Assembly: GCA_001689445.1 (NCBI GenBank)
Contig: LUJN01000044.1
Coordinates: 1 to 64,000 of the forward strand
Source of the DNA: Bacteroidales bacterium M3
GTDB lineage: Bacteria; Bacteroidota; Bacteroidia; Bacteroidales; Muribaculaceae
DNA length: 64,000 nucleotides
Direction of reading: 5' to 3'
The notes beneath the pieces were generated by a model. That model was not told the DNA's origin. It saw nothing but the letters and a program-made list of their open reading frames with translations, and ran no database searches. Positions 36,415 to 45,938 of the stretch are shown here, piece by piece (the first letter of the stretch is position 1; each line of letters begins with the position of its first letter). Made by a program: the position numbers and the translations under genes.

Positions 36415-37770
36415 GTGGAAACGATTGCAATATATAGAATACCCGCGCTTGGCGATATAGCGCCTTGGCGGGAGATAGCCGAGGGATGTCACGGCGACTA
36501 TGTGGCGGTGTACAACGGGTCGGGAGTGGTTGACAATGCCGATGCCGCATTGCGGCGCATGGCACAGGTGGCTCGCGACACTGGCGCGGCGATAGTCTAT
36601 TCCGACTACCGCCGTAGCGACGGCGACGGGACGGTGACCGATGTGCCGCTTATCGACATGCAGCCCGGCGGCTGCCTGCGCGATGACTTTGCCACAGGCC
36701 CTTTGATGCTATATGATGTGGCGATGCTGCGTCGCGCTATAGGGGAGTCGTCTGGTGGCTACCGTTATGCGACGGCCTACGACCTGCGTCTGCGCATGTC
36801 GCGCATGGGACGGATATTCCATGTGCGGGAATACCTCTACACCGATTCCCTCGCAACAACCGTAGCGGCAGAGAGCCAGTTTGACTATGTGGACCCGCGC
36901 AACCGCGCCGTACAGCAGGAGATGGAGTGTGCCGTTACCGACCACCTGCGTGCCATTGGGGCATACATCGGCAGCACGGGGATAGGGGGGACGGACGTTG
37001 ATGCCGGGACGTTTGCCGTGGAGGCATCTGTCATCATCCCCGTGAAAAACCGTTGCCGCACTATCGGCGATGCCATCGCAAGCGCACTTTCCCAGCAGGC
37101 CGATTTCCCCTTTAACGTCATAGTGGTGGACAACCACAGCAACGATGGCACGACCGAAATTGTTGCGCGGATTGCATCGCAGGACAGCCGCGTGGTGCAT
37201 ATCATTCCCGACCGTACCGATCTCGGCATCGGCGGCTGTTGGAATGTGGCTCTCGACTCGGAGTGGTGCGGGCGGTTTGCCGTGCAGCTCGACAGCGACG
37301 ACATATATTCGGGCAGTGACACGCTGACGCGGATTGTCGACACTTTCCACAACGAGCGTTGCGCGATGGTGGTCGGAAGCTACCGTCTGACCGACTTTGA
37401 CCTCAACACCATACCCCCGGGAGTTATCGACCATCGCGAGTGGACCGACAGCAACGGCCGCAACAATGCCCTGCGCATCAACGGGCTTGGCGCGCCGAGG
37501 GCGTTCTACACCCCGCTGGCGCGCGAATACCGGTTTCCCGACACCTCCTATGGCGAGGATTATGCGATGGGGCTGCGCATGAGCCGGTGTCACCGTATCG
37601 GGCGTATATATGATGTGCTATACCTCTGCCGCCGTTGGGAGGGAAATTCGGACGCGGCACTGCCGTTGGCACGGGTTAACCGTAACAATGAGTACAAGGA
37701 CAGCCTGCGTACCATAGAGCTTGAGGCACGTATAAGGATGAACCGACAAAACGCCGATACCGATGCTTGA
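36415..37770 (+). CDS. Glycosyltransferase family 2 protein with degenerate N-terminal half
   Basis: 451 aa from the GTG at 36415. Residues from about 203 form a GT2 catalytic domain: [30 protein letters not shown], and the metal-binding D293-S-D-D296; a [11 protein letters not shown] acidic motif lies further on. The first 200 residues look like the second half of another GT2-like domain ([30 protein letters not shown]), without a nucleotide-binding start. It lacks membrane helices, so it is probably cytoplasmic. The end overlaps the start of the DUF4922-SpoIID gene by 8 bp, implying coupled translation and a shared pathway. Confidence 0.82.
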   Translation: METIAIYRIPALGDIAPWREIAEGCHGDYVAVYNGSGVVDNADAALRRMAQVARDTGAAIVYSDYRRSDGDGTVTDVPLIDMQPGGCLRDDFATGPLMLYDVAMLRRAIGESSGGYRYATAYDLRLRMSRMGRIFHVREYLYTDSLATTVAAESQFDYVDPRNRAVQQEMECAVTDHLRAIGAYIGSTGIGGTDVDAGTFAVEASVIIPVKNRCRTIGDAIASALSQQADFPFNVIVVDNHSNDGTTEIVARIASQDSRVVHIIPDRTDLGIGGCWNVALDSEWCGRFAVQLDSDDIYSGSDTLTRIVDTFHNERCAMVVGSYRLTDFDLNTIPPGVIDHREWTDSNGRNNALRINGLGAPRAFYTPLAREYRFPDTSYGEDYAMGLRMSRCHRIGRIYDVLYLCRRWEGNSDAALPLARVNRNNEYKDSLRTIELEARIRMNRQNADTDA

Positions 37771-39775
37771 CCTTGACAGCTTTTTTACGCGGCAACTCGC
37801 GCAGTGGCCCGAGGTGCACGGGCGTTACGAGGCTCTTGGACGCGTCGAGCGCAAGGTGGTGGAGGTGGACGGATGCCGTTATGGGGTGCAGTTCAACCCC
37901 GCACGCGCTGTCAGCACTCAGGCGCTGGTCGATGCAGCGGCTATAGCCTCGCGTCCATGTTTCCTGTGTGCTGCCAACCGTCCACGACAGCAGGCAGTGT
38001 TGTCGTGGCGGGGATATGAGATACTGGTGAACCCGTTCCCTATATTTGACCGTCATTTCACTATCGCATCGCGCACGCACGGGCCGCAGATTGTCGGCGA
38101 CCGCATCGCCGACATGGCGCATATCGCGCTGGAAACAGGCTACACGGTGTTCTACAACGGAGCGCGGTGTGGGGCGTCTGCGCCCGACCATATGCACTTT
38201 CAGGCTGTGCCTGTGGCATCATTGAGTGCGGTGCGTGAGTTTCCGTTCCGCGTCGCGAGGTTGCGATATGACGGGGACGATGAGCGGCTACGGGGTGAGT
38301 TTGCCGCCGCGATGGCAACGTTCCCCGTTGTTGCCGGGGAAGAGGAGGCGCGTGTCAATATCATTGCCACCCCCGTTGACAATGGCGGCGTGGAGATAGT
38401 CATCATACCGCGCCGTGCCCATCGCCCCGCGTGCTATGACCGTGTGATGGTAAGCCCGGCGTCGGTCGATCTCGGCGGTATGATAGTAACCACACGGGCA
38501 GAGGATTTTGCCGCTGTCGATGGCGAGCGGTTGCGGGCTATCCTGGATGATGTAACCTATATGCGCTCCCATGCCACCGTGGATGTCGGCATCATGACCG
38601 CCCCGGCGATAGACTATCGTCTGACGGGTAAGTTTGGGAGGGAGGGGGATATGCTTCTCCCTAAGGACGACGCGGCGTTTTTCACGCTCAATGATGTCAC
38701 TATCGGAGTCAACTTCCATTGGGAGCGACGAGAGTGCCAGTCATTCCGTGGGGCGTTGCGGCTATTGGAGCACGCCGACGGCTCAGTGACCGCAATCAAC
38801 CGCGTGTCGGTGGAAGAATACCTTATGAGTGTCATCTCCTCCGAGATGAGCGCACGGGCATCGGTGGAGCTGCTGAAGGCTCATGCCGTCATATCGCGCA
38901 GCTGGTTGTTTGCACAGATAGAGTGCAAGGGCACGACAGGCGTGGCGGCTATGCCCGAGGCGACCGATGACGAGGTGGTGAAGTGGTATGACCATGACGA
39001 CCATACCGACTTTGACGTCTGTGCCGACGACCACTGCCAGCGTTATCAGGGTATCACGCGGGAGTGTACCCCGATGGCGTCACAGGCGGTGTACGCCACT
39101 TGGGGCGAGGTGCTGACCTATGCCGGCAAGCTGTGTGACGCGCGGTTTTCCAAGTGCTGCGGTGGCGTGTTTGAGGAGTTTGAAAACTGCTGGGAGCCTG
39201 TGCATCATCCCTATCTTGAGGCACGGGCCGACACGCCGACGCCCGACAGCTATCCCGACTTGCGCGACGACGCTGCCGCGCGACGATGGATAGAGAATGC
39301 CCCGGAGGCTTTCTGCAACACCCGCGACAACGCAGTGCTCGATCAGGTGCTCAACGACTACGACCGCGAGACCCCCGACTTCTACCGCTGGGAGGTGAGA
39401 TATGACCCCGACGAACTTTCGGCCATCGTGCGCGAGCGGTCGGGGATTGACTTCGGGACAATCCTCTCGCTCACACCCCTTGAGCGTGGCACGTCGGGAC
39501 GCATCACGCGACTGCGCGTCGAGGGCACACGCCGCGCCATGACTGTCGGCAAGGAGCTTGAGATACGCCGCTGGCTATCGCGCAGCCATCTCTACAGTTC
39601 GGCGTTTGTCGTCAATCGCGACAGCGAGGGATGTTTCATCCTGCGTGGGGCAGGGTGGGGGCATGGCGTAGGGCTGTGTCAGATAGGCGCGGCGATGATG
39701 GCGGCGCAAGGGTATGGCTACCGCGACATTCTTGCCCACTACTTCAAGGGCGCGGAGATAACGCGCCGATATTGA
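37763..39775 (+). CDS. DUF4922 (HIT/GalT-like) - SpoIID/LytB fusion protein
   Basis: 670 aa. The N-terminal DUF4922 part (about 1-290) has a CFLCAANRP motif and [10 protein letters not shown] with H143-x-H145-x-Q147, the active-site signature of GalT and Ap4A-phosphorylase type nucleotidyl enzymes. From about 300 to 670 there is a SpoIID/LytB domain: [15 protein letters not shown] (near 345), [17 protein letters not shown] and [17 protein letters not shown]. SpoIID proteins bind or cleave denuded glycan strands. No signal peptide is seen, which is unexpected for the SpoIID half if it meets the cell wall. The fusion recurs in Bacteroidetes; its reaction is unknown. Sits between the glycosyltransferase and an AmpG-like permease. 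Confidence 0.85.
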   Translation: MLDLDSFFTRQLAQWPEVHGRYEALGRVERKVVEVDGCRYGVQFNPARAVSTQALVDAAAIASRPCFLCAANRPRQQAVLSWRGYEILVNPFPIFDRHFTIASRTHGPQIVGDRIADMAHIALETGYTVFYNGARCGASAPDHMHFQAVPVASLSAVREFPFRVARLRYDGDDERLRGEFAAAMATFPVVAGEEEARVNIIATPVDNGGVEIVIIPRRAHRPACYDRVMVSPASVDLGGMIVTTRAEDFAAVDGERLRAILDDVTYMRSHATVDVGIMTAPAIDYRLTGKFGREGDMLLPKDDAAFFTLNDVTIGVNFHWERRECQSFRGALRLLEHADGSVTAINRVSVEEYLMSVISSEMSARASVELLKAHAVISRSWLFAQIECKGTTGVAAMPEATDDEVVKWYDHDDHTDFDVCADDHCQRYQGITRECTPMASQAVYATWGEVLTYAGKLCDARFSKCCGGVFEEFENCWEPVHHPYLEARADTPTPDSYPDLRDDAAARRWIENAPEAFCNTRDNAVLDQVLNDYDRETPDFYRWEVRYDPDELSAIVRERSGIDFGTILSLTPLERGTSGRITRLRVEGTRRAMTVGKELEIRRWLSRSHLYSSAFVVNRDSEGCFILRGAGWGHGVGLCQIGAAMMAAQGYGYRDILAHYFKGAEITRRY

Positions 39776-39797
39776 AACAGTTTAACCGATTTTACCG

Positions 39798-41114
39798 ATG
39801 ACACATGCACGACGCTCGCCATGGAGCTGGATTCCGACCCTCTACATAGCCGAAGGGTTGCCATATTTTGCCGTAAACACCCTTGCCGTGCTGATGTACA
39901 CGCGCCTCGGTGTCCCCAATGCCGAGATGGCGTTTTACACGGGATGGCTCTACCTGCCGTGGGTCATAAAGCCATTCTGGAGTCCCTTTGTCGACCTGCT
40001 GTCGACCAAGCGGCGGTGGGTTATCGCGATGCAGCTGCTGCTCGCCGTGTCGATGGCGGCGGTGGCGTTTGCGCTGCCCGTGCCTTTTTATTTTGCCGCG
40101 ACGCTTGCCGCATTCTGGCTCATGGCATTCTGCTCGGCGACTCACGACATCGCCGCCGACGGCTACTATATGCTCGCGCTGACCCATCACCAGCAGGCCG
40201 CCTATGTCGGGCTGCGGAGCACGTTCTACCGCATAGCCTCGGTCATCGGGCAGGGCGCGCTCGTGGTCGTGGCGGGAATCTTTGAACGCACGACAGGCGA
40301 CATCCCGATGGCGTGGTCGCTGGTCTTTGCCATTCTCTCGGCACTGTTTCTCACCCTGGGCATCTATCACTCGTGGAGTATGCCGCGTGTGGAGAGGGCA
40401 GTGGAGGCACCGCCGACAGTGGGCGAGATAGTCCGTGGATTCGGCGAGACATTTTCCACGTTCTTTGCCAAACGGCATATCGGGACGGCTCTTGCCTTTA
40501 TGCTCCTCTACCGCTTTCCCGAGGCCATGCTCTCCAAGCTCGTGCAGCCGTTTCTTGTGCACGCGCGGGAGGTCGGCGGTCTCGGGCTGACGACCCAGCA
40601 GGTGGGTATAGTCAACGGCACGGTTGGCGTGATAGGACTTCTCGCGGGAGGCATCCTGGGCGGTATTGCCATCTCCCGTGACGGGTTGAAGCGTTGGCTG
40701 TGGCCTATGGCGTTGGCCTTGACCGTACCGTGTGGCTTTTATTGCTACCTCGCGATGGTGCAGCCGACCGACTTCATGCTTATCTCCATCGGCATCTTCA
40801 TTGAGCAGTTTGGCTACGGCTTTGGTTTCGCCGCCTTTATGCTCTACCTCATTTACTTCTCCGAGGGTCCTTTGAAAACCTCCCACTATGCTTTCTGCAC
40901 AGCCTTCATGGCTCTCGGCATGATGCTCCCCGGCATGGCAGCGGGATGGATTCATGAGCAGCTTGAATCGGTGCATATCTTCTCCTCCATCGGCCCGCAG
41001 GGCTACACCAACTTCTTCTGGTGGGTGATGCTCTGCTGCATCCCCACCTTCATCGTCTGCGCCCTGGTCCACATCGACCCCTCGTTCGGCCGCAAACGCC
41101 CTGCCCAAAAATGA
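39798..41114 (+). CDS. AmpG-like major facilitator permease
   Basis: 438 aa, 12 predicted membrane helices. The N-terminal block PTLYIAEGLPYFAVNTLAVL and FWSPFVDLLSTKRRWV, plus ATHDIAADGYYMLAL, are typical of the AmpG subfamily that imports anhydro-muropeptides into the cytoplasm. It is 22 bp after the DUF4922-SpoIID gene, so probably the third gene of a peptidoglycan recycling operon. Substrate assignment is by family and context. Confidence 0.85.
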   Translation: MTHARRSPWSWIPTLYIAEGLPYFAVNTLAVLMYTRLGVPNAEMAFYTGWLYLPWVIKPFWSPFVDLLSTKRRWVIAMQLLLAVSMAAVAFALPVPFYFAATLAAFWLMAFCSATHDIAADGYYMLALTHHQQAAYVGLRSTFYRIASVIGQGALVVVAGIFERTTGDIPMAWSLVFAILSALFLTLGIYHSWSMPRVERAVEAPPTVGEIVRGFGETFSTFFAKRHIGTALAFMLLYRFPEAMLSKLVQPFLVHAREVGGLGLTTQQVGIVNGTVGVIGLLAGGILGGIAISRDGLKRWLWPMALALTVPCGFYCYLAMVQPTDFMLISIGIFIEQFGYGFGFAAFMLYLIYFSEGPLKTSHYAFCTAFMALGMMLPGMAAGWIHEQLESVHIFSSIGPQGYTNFFWWVMLCCIPTFIVCALVHIDPSFGRKRPAQK

Positions 41115-41140
41115 CAGCCGGCCTATATATAAAAAATACG

Positions 41141-41148
41141 TATATTTG
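41141..41148 (+). promoter_or_regulatory. -7 box (TATATTTG) 5 nt before the methyltransferase start
   Basis: TATATTTG, then CAGGT, then the ATG at 41154. Implies a leaderless or nearly leaderless mRNA. Confidence 0.6.
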
Positions 41149-41153
41149 CAGGT

Positions 41154-42134
41154 ATGAAAGCATCGAGAAACAGGACAATAGAGATAGGGGAGGAAGAGCG
41201 CCCCACGTTGCGGCGCGGTATTGTTGGCGCGGGTGATGTGACCCGTGGATTTGACTTTGCCGACAAGACCATCAACGGGGATATGGCGGCGGTGCTCCCC
41301 CTGATGCCTGACGGTTTTGCCGACCTCATCATAGTGGACCCTCCATATAATCTTTCTAAGGATTTTAACGGGATGAAATTTCGGGCAAGGAGCGATGATG
41401 AATATGAGGCGTATCTGCGTTCATGGCTACCTGAGGTGTGTCGTAAGTTGAGGCCGGGCGGCACTATGTATGTGTGTGGCGACTGGAAATGCACCTCGGC
41501 CATACAGCGTGTGCTTGGTGAGAATCTGGCGATAATCAACCGCATCACATGGCAACGTGAGAAAGGGCGCGGCGCAAAGTCAAACTGGAAAAACGGCATG
41601 GAGGATATATGGATGGCGGTCAAGAATCCCAAGGATTATCTCTTTGATGTCGAGGCGGTGAAGATGAAGCGCAAGGTCATCGCACCATATCGTGTGGACG
41701 GAGTCGCCAAGGATTGGGACGAGACGGAGGATGGGAATTTCCGTATCACCTATCCCTCGAATTTTTGGGATGATATAAGCGTGCCGTTTTGGTCGATGCC
41801 TGAAAATACCGACCACCCGACCCAGAAGCCTGAAAAGCTGTATGCCAAGCTTGTGCTTGCGTCCTCACGTCCCGGGGATATGGTGTTTGACCCGTTTCTC
41901 GGCAGCGGTACGGCAAGTGTCGTGGCAAAGAAATTGGGGCGTCATTATTGCGGTATAGAGATAAATGAGGAATATTGCCTGTATGCAGCTAAGCGTCTTC
42001 GCATGGCTGACGGCGACACATCAATACAGGGCTATACCGACGGAGTATTTTGGGAACGCAACACTCTTGGCGCGCAGAAACGGAAAGTAACCAAGAACAC
42101 GCAAGATATATCTAATGATGCGGTATTGTTTTGA
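41154..42134 (+). CDS. Orphan DNA methyltransferase (DPPY, beta-type order)
   Basis: 326 aa. Motif IV is D62-P-P-Y-N66 (LIIVDPPYNLSKDF) and motif I, the AdoMet site, FDPFLGSGTA (245-254), comes after it; this order defines the beta class of amino-methyltransferases (N6-adenine or N4-cytosine, with N6-adenine more likely). TDHPTQKPEKL is also typical. No restriction endonuclease is encoded next to it, so it is an orphan or a solitary phage- or plasmid-derived enzyme. Recognition site unknown. Its 3' end overlaps the next small frame by 17-20 nt. Confidence 0.9.
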   Translation: MKASRNRTIEIGEEERPTLRRGIVGAGDVTRGFDFADKTINGDMAAVLPLMPDGFADLIIVDPPYNLSKDFNGMKFRARSDDEYEAYLRSWLPEVCRKLRPGGTMYVCGDWKCTSAIQRVLGENLAIINRITWQREKGRGAKSNWKNGMEDIWMAVKNPKDYLFDVEAVKMKRKVIAPYRVDGVAKDWDETEDGNFRITYPSNFWDDISVPFWSMPENTDHPTQKPEKLYAKLVLASSRPGDMVFDPFLGSGTASVVAKKLGRHYCGIEINEEYCLYAAKRLRMADGDTSIQGYTDGVFWERNTLGAQKRKVTKNTQDISNDAVLF

Positions 42135-42366
42135 TGCTGACGGCATCGTGAACAAGATTCTTTGCTCCGTCTACCACGGTGAGTTGGTAGACAACACCGT
42201 CATCCAATTTCATTGGGCGGGGAGAAACTCTCGTGGAGTGACACAGTTTGTCGGCAAGACGATAGACGGGATGATAAGACGTAGTGATTTTGTCAATGTC
42301 ATTGACGAGCCGAAAGCGCGGGCATTTGTCGACAGACTGATAGCGGGCGGTAGTGATGGGGCATGA
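42118..42366 (+). CDS. Small protein of unknown function between methyltransferase and acetyltransferase
   Basis: 82 aa from the second of two adjacent ATGs (42115 or 42118). It overlaps the methyltransferase end and the acetyltransferase start (42353), giving a tight three-gene chain, which argues that it is translated. No signal peptide, membrane segment or known motif; mixed acidic and basic composition (starts MRYCFDADGIVNKIL). Confidence 0.55.
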   Translation: MRYCFDADGIVNKILCSVYHGELVDNTVIQFHWAGRNSRGVTQFVGKTIDGMIRRSDFVNVIDEPKARAFVDRLIAGGSDGA

Positions 42367-42817
42367 AGTGATGACGATAAGGGAAGTGGCGTCGGGCAAG
42401 GGAGCGTATATGGAGCTGTTGCTTGAGGGGGACGAGCAGGAGGAGTTGGTCGGGCGTTACCTTGGCCGTGGAAGGCTCTTTGTGATGGAGTCGGTCGGGA
42501 GTACTATAGCTGTATGTGTTGTTACGGATGAGGGGGATGGAGTATGCGAGATAAAGAACATAGCCGTGGCGCGGGATTTCAGGCGGCATGGATATGGCCG
42601 TCGCATGGTGGAGGAGATGATTGCAGTTTTTAGGCCGCAGTTTGGCGTGATGTTGGTGGGTACCGGGGAGACCCCGGGCACGCTCGCGTTCTATCGCTCG
42701 TGTGGATTTGAATATTCCCATCGCGTTGAGGGATTTTTTACCGACAATTATGACCATGAGATTGTCGAGGAGGGGGTGACATTGAAAGATATGGTGTATC
42801 TGAAATTGGAATTGTAG
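42353..42817 (+). CDS. GNAT family N-acetyltransferase
   Basis: 154 aa. The acetyl-CoA binding motif A is visible as IKNIAVARDFRRHGYGRRMV (R-x-x-G-x-G/A), with a preceding strand and a downstream GFEYSHR element typical of motif B. Substrate unknown. The start overlaps the preceding small gene; a second ATG three codons on is possible. Confidence 0.85.
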   Translation: MMGHEVMTIREVASGKGAYMELLLEGDEQEELVGRYLGRGRLFVMESVGSTIAVCVVTDEGDGVCEIKNIAVARDFRRHGYGRRMVEEMIAVFRPQFGVMLVGTGETPGTLAFYRSCGFEYSHRVEGFFTDNYDHEIVEEGVTLKDMVYLKLEL

Positions 42818-42903
42818 TTCGGCAAAAGGCGCCCCTGTCTTCTCTTTCATAAGCGTGGACGGCAGTTGGAGAGAAAAAGTTGGGGAATGTATAAAATTCT
42901 TTG

Positions 42904-42911
42904 TACCTTTG
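42904..42911 (+). promoter_or_regulatory. Promoter of the sugar kinase gene (-7 TACCTTTG, -33 TTG)
   Basis: TACCTTTG with TTG at 42880-42882, spacing 21 nt. The longer reading frame that begins at 42901 would include this box, so the start is placed at 42949. Confidence 0.6.
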
Positions 42912-42948
42912 GGCAATTTTTCGGAGAAATAGATTTATTAGCGACAAA

Positions 42949-43809
42949 ATGATACTGATAGCCGATTGTGGAAGCACCAAGGTTGACTGGTGTGTGGTGG
43001 AGAATGGCGAGATTGCGGTCCATGTCTCGACTGTAGGAATAAATGCCCTGTTGATGACGGAGGTGGAAATTGCCGACATCATCGGACGCGAGCTTATGCC
43101 CGCTATCGAGGGATATGCGATAGATGAGGTGCACTATTACGGTGCCGGGTGCATATCGGCAGAGGTGTGCGACAACGTGCGCCGCGCCATCGCGCTGCAC
43201 ATACCCGCCGCCACGATAGAGGTCAACACCGACCTGCTTGCCGCCGCGCGTGCCCTATGCGGACGCGAGAAGGGTATAGCCTGCATCCTCGGCACGGGGT
43301 CAAACTCATGCTTCTACGACGGCGAGAATATCGTCGACAATGTGTCTCCGCTTGGCTATATCCTTGGAGATGAGGGGAGCGGCGCGGTGCTCGGACGTCT
43401 CCTTGTGGGCGACGTGCTCAAAAACCAGCTTTCGCCCGAATTGTGCGACAAATTCCTGCGGCAATACAATCTCGACACTCTCGAGATAATCCACCGTGTC
43501 TACCGCGAGCCGCAGCCCAACCGCTTTCTCGCGTCGGTGTCGCCGTTCCTGTTGGAGAATATGGAGGAGCCGGCGATACACCGTCTCGTGCTCAACTCGT
43601 TCAAGTCATTCTTTGTGCGCAACATCTCCCACTATGATGGCTACCGCGAGATGCCCATCAACTTCATCGGCTCAATAGCCTACTATTACCGTGACGTCCT
43701 AAAGGAGGCTGCCGATGCCATAGACGCCACGCTCGGCAAGATAGAGGTCAGCCCTATGGATGGCCTCGTGGCCTATCACAGCAATCCCTCGGGGAGCGTC
43801 AAGGAGTAA
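42949..43809 (+). CDS. BadF/BadG-type N-acetylhexosamine kinase (MurK-like)
   Basis: 286 aa. ASKHA-fold kinase: phosphate-1 motif MILIADCGSTKVDW at the N terminus, phosphate-2 motif CILGTGSNSCFYDG near 115-128 and the adenosine region LGDEGSGAVLGRLL. Such kinases phosphorylate GlcNAc or MurNAc; in Bacteroidetes a relative (MurK) works in cell-wall sugar recycling. The nearby AmpG-like permease supports that pathway, but substrate is inference. The gene ends inside the convergent lipoprotein gene (34-bp overlap of the two 3' ends). Confidence 0.85.
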   Translation: MILIADCGSTKVDWCVVENGEIAVHVSTVGINALLMTEVEIADIIGRELMPAIEGYAIDEVHYYGAGCISAEVCDNVRRAIALHIPAATIEVNTDLLAAARALCGREKGIACILGTGSNSCFYDGENIVDNVSPLGYILGDEGSGAVLGRLLVGDVLKNQLSPELCDKFLRQYNLDTLEIIHRVYREPQPNRFLASVSPFLLENMEEPAIHRLVLNSFKSFFVRNISHYDGYREMPINFIGSIAYYYRDVLKEAADAIDATLGKIEVSPMDGLVAYHSNPSGSVKE

Positions 43810-44582
43810 TACTCCAGATAGGCCCATTTGGTGCCGTCGGCGATATCGGTCATGAAAAGCAGGTATTCCTGCGTGACGTCATCCCATTCCGCCGGCTCGC
43901 GATGTGGCAGCGTGCTCCAGTCGCTGAGCACTTCAAACGTATCCGCGCTGTTTTTCGCCAGACGACAGGTCTTTTCCGTTCCGGTGCTGTAGTGGAGTGT
44001 GATGCGGTTTTCGCCATCGGCCTGCGACATTGAGTATGTGCCTTTTGCGGTCAGTTGCTCGATTGTGGGACTGTCGGGCGTTGAGGTGTTAATCTGGGGG
44101 TGGGACAGCGTGTCAAAATGGAAGAATCGGTAATCCGAGCAGAGAAACAGCATGTTGCTCTCGGTGAACCACTTGTCGTCCGCATCCTCTGCAATATACA
44201 TGCTCTTGAAGCCGAGATAGGGTATTGTGACGTTCACCGTGATGCGGGTGTCGAGATTTTGCTCGTTGTCGTGTATGGTGATGGTGGCGTCGCCTATTCT
44301 CTCACCTTTCAATATCATCTTCTGCTGCTCAAACTTCACCTTATAGGGGGAGGTGTCTATCGTCACATCGACAATATTCTCGGGCGTGACGGTCACGGTG
44401 TAGTCGGCACTCCCTTTCTTGAACGGGATTATGCGCGTGAATCCGTCGCGCACGCTATATTCCGACTGTCCAAACTCAATGGGCTTGTTGCGCGGCGAGT
44501 GGTTTTCCTCGCATGCGGTCATCGTGATAAGCAACAGGGATAGAGCGTATAATATTTTGAGGTTCATAAGTCTTGGTTTCAT
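43776..44582 (-). CDS. Lipoprotein of unknown function
   Basis: 268 aa from the ATG at 44582 (a second ATG at 44567 is also possible). A lipoprotein signal ends at LLLITMTACEEN. The rest is beta-rich with repeated short strands (for example GDATITIHDNEQNLDTRITVNV), suggesting Ig-like folds; no known family recognised. The start overlaps the stop of the symporter gene as ATGA, so it is translated with it. Longer upstream reading is only the symporter's other frame. Confidence 0.65.
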   Translation of the reverse strand: MKPRLMNLKILYALSLLLITMTACEENHSPRNKPIEFGQSEYSVRDGFTRIIPFKKGSADYTVTVTPENIVDVTIDTSPYKVKFEQQKMILKGERIGDATITIHDNEQNLDTRITVNVTIPYLGFKSMYIAEDADDKWFTESNMLFLCSDYRFFHFDTLSHPQINTSTPDSPTIEQLTAKGTYSMSQADGENRITLHYSTGTEKTCRLAKNSADTFEVLSDWSTLPHREPAEWDDVTQEYLLFMTDIADGTKWAYLEYYSLTLPEGLL

Positions 44583-45775
44583 AGTGCGTCTTTTTGTGTG
44601 GCGGTTTGGCGGTTGCCGAAAAATCGGTTGACGATGATTGCCAGAGCACCGTCGCCCGTGACGTTGCACGCTGTGCCGAAGCTGTCCATGGCGATGTACA
44701 GGGCTATCATCAGGGCGTTGTCGGCCTCGCTGAAGCCGAGCATGGAGCTGAGTAAGCCGAGGGATGCCATTATGGCGCCTCCGGGGACTCCCGGGGCGGC
44801 GATTATCGTGATGCCGAGCATGGCGATAAATCCGGCAAACATCCCGAAGTCGTAGGGCATCCCCTGTGTTATCATCAGGGCGAGCGCACATGCCACAATC
44901 TTGAGCGTGCTCCCCGACATGTGGATGGTGGCGCAGAGCGGTATTACGAATCCCGCGACCTGCGGCGAGACGCCCGTGGCGATGGACTGTTTGAGCGTCA
45001 CAGGGATTGTTGCCGCTGACGATTGCGTGCCAAGCGCGGTGAAATATGCGGGTAGCATCGTGCGCAGCAGTTTGAACGGGTTGCGCTCGCCATGGGAAAA
45101 GAGCGCAGCGATGCAGTATTGTGCCACGAGCAGCAGCACATGCAGGGCGAATATCACCACTATTATCTTGGCAAATGTCGCCAAGATGCCTCCTACCTGC
45201 CCCGTGACGGTCATGTTGAGGAATATGCCGAAGATGTAGAGTGGCAGCAGGGGAATTATGACGGCCTTGATTGTCAGCTCGATAATCGTCCGCAGGTCGT
45301 CGAGCACGCCACGCATCGCGCCCGACCGTAGCCGCGAGCAGCCCACACCGAGCACAAAGGCCGTGACAAGCGATGTCATGACCGACATCAGCGGCGGCAT
45401 CTCCACGGTGAAATATGGCTTCAGACCCTCTCCCGCTTCGGCGACTTCCTGTAGCGTGGGATTAAATCCTATCATTTTTGGGAAAACAAGCGCTCCTGTC
45501 CCGTATGAAACCAGTCCCGCGCAAATGGTCGCGCCATACGCCAACAAGGCGGTGAACAGCAGCATTTTCCCGGCGCGGTTGCCGATGTCGCCGATTGCCG
45601 GGGCGACAAACCCGAGGATAATCAGCGGTATGCAGAATCCGAGGAACTCGTTAAACAGTCCGTTAAACGTCGCAAATGCCCGTCCGAGCCACAACGGGAA
45701 GCAATATCCCGCTCCAATCCCAAGCCCTATCGCGATAATAATCCGCGCCAACAGTCCAATCCTAAATTTTTTCAT
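44579..45775 (-). CDS. Dicarboxylate/amino acid:cation symporter (DAACS family)
   Basis: 398 aa from MKKFRIGLLARIIIAIGLGIG. About eight helices and two re-entrant loops are expected in the family; GFVIPLCATIHMSGSTLKIV and GVPGGAIMASLGLL correspond to the hairpin and helix 7 regions that bind substrate and Na+. SstT- or GltP-like uptake of dicarboxylates, serine/threonine or glutamate. The ten codons before this Met are dropped because they precede a more typical membrane-protein start. Confidence 0.88.
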   Translation of the reverse strand: MKKFRIGLLARIIIAIGLGIGAGYCFPLWLGRAFATFNGLFNEFLGFCIPLIILGFVAPAIGDIGNRAGKMLLFTALLAYGATICAGLVSYGTGALVFPKMIGFNPTLQEVAEAGEGLKPYFTVEMPPLMSVMTSLVTAFVLGVGCSRLRSGAMRGVLDDLRTIIELTIKAVIIPLLPLYIFGIFLNMTVTGQVGGILATFAKIIVVIFALHVLLLVAQYCIAALFSHGERNPFKLLRTMLPAYFTALGTQSSAATIPVTLKQSIATGVSPQVAGFVIPLCATIHMSGSTLKIVACALALMITQGMPYDFGMFAGFIAMLGITIIAAPGVPGGAIMASLGLLSSMLGFSEADNALMIALYIAMDSFGTACNVTGDGALAIIVNRFFGNRQTATQKDAL

Positions 45776-45807
45776 CTCTTGAAAATGAAATTCAAATATC
45801 ATTTAAT

Positions 45808-45891
45808 TGTAGGGTCGCGACCTGTCGCGACCGCGAATAGGTTGGTTGTCATAGCCCCATCTACGCGGTCGCGACAGGTCGCGACCCTACA
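45808..45891. repeat. Perfect 28-bp inverted repeat (REP/MITE-like)
   Basis: Arms 45808-45835 and 45864-45891 are exact reverse complements and begin TGTAGGGTCGCGACC; each arm also contains the self-complementary GGTCGCGACC. The loop is 28 nt. I recall very similar GTAGGG(T/A)CGCGACC palindromes dispersed between genes in many bacteria. It lies between galE and the symporter gene; no T-run, so it is more likely a dispersed palindrome than a simple terminator. Confidence 0.85.
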
Positions 45892-45938
45892 TTGATGCAA
45901 AATCTACAGTCTTGCAACAGCTCTGCCGTGACGCCGTG

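Noticed and set aside
42901..42948. Longer N terminus for the sugar kinase
   Set aside because: It would cover the promoter box, and the kinase fold starts at MILIADCGSTK.
44583..44891. Upstream 103-residue extension of the lipoprotein frame
   Set aside because: It is the symporter gene read in another frame; a clear lipoprotein signal starts at 44582 or 44567.
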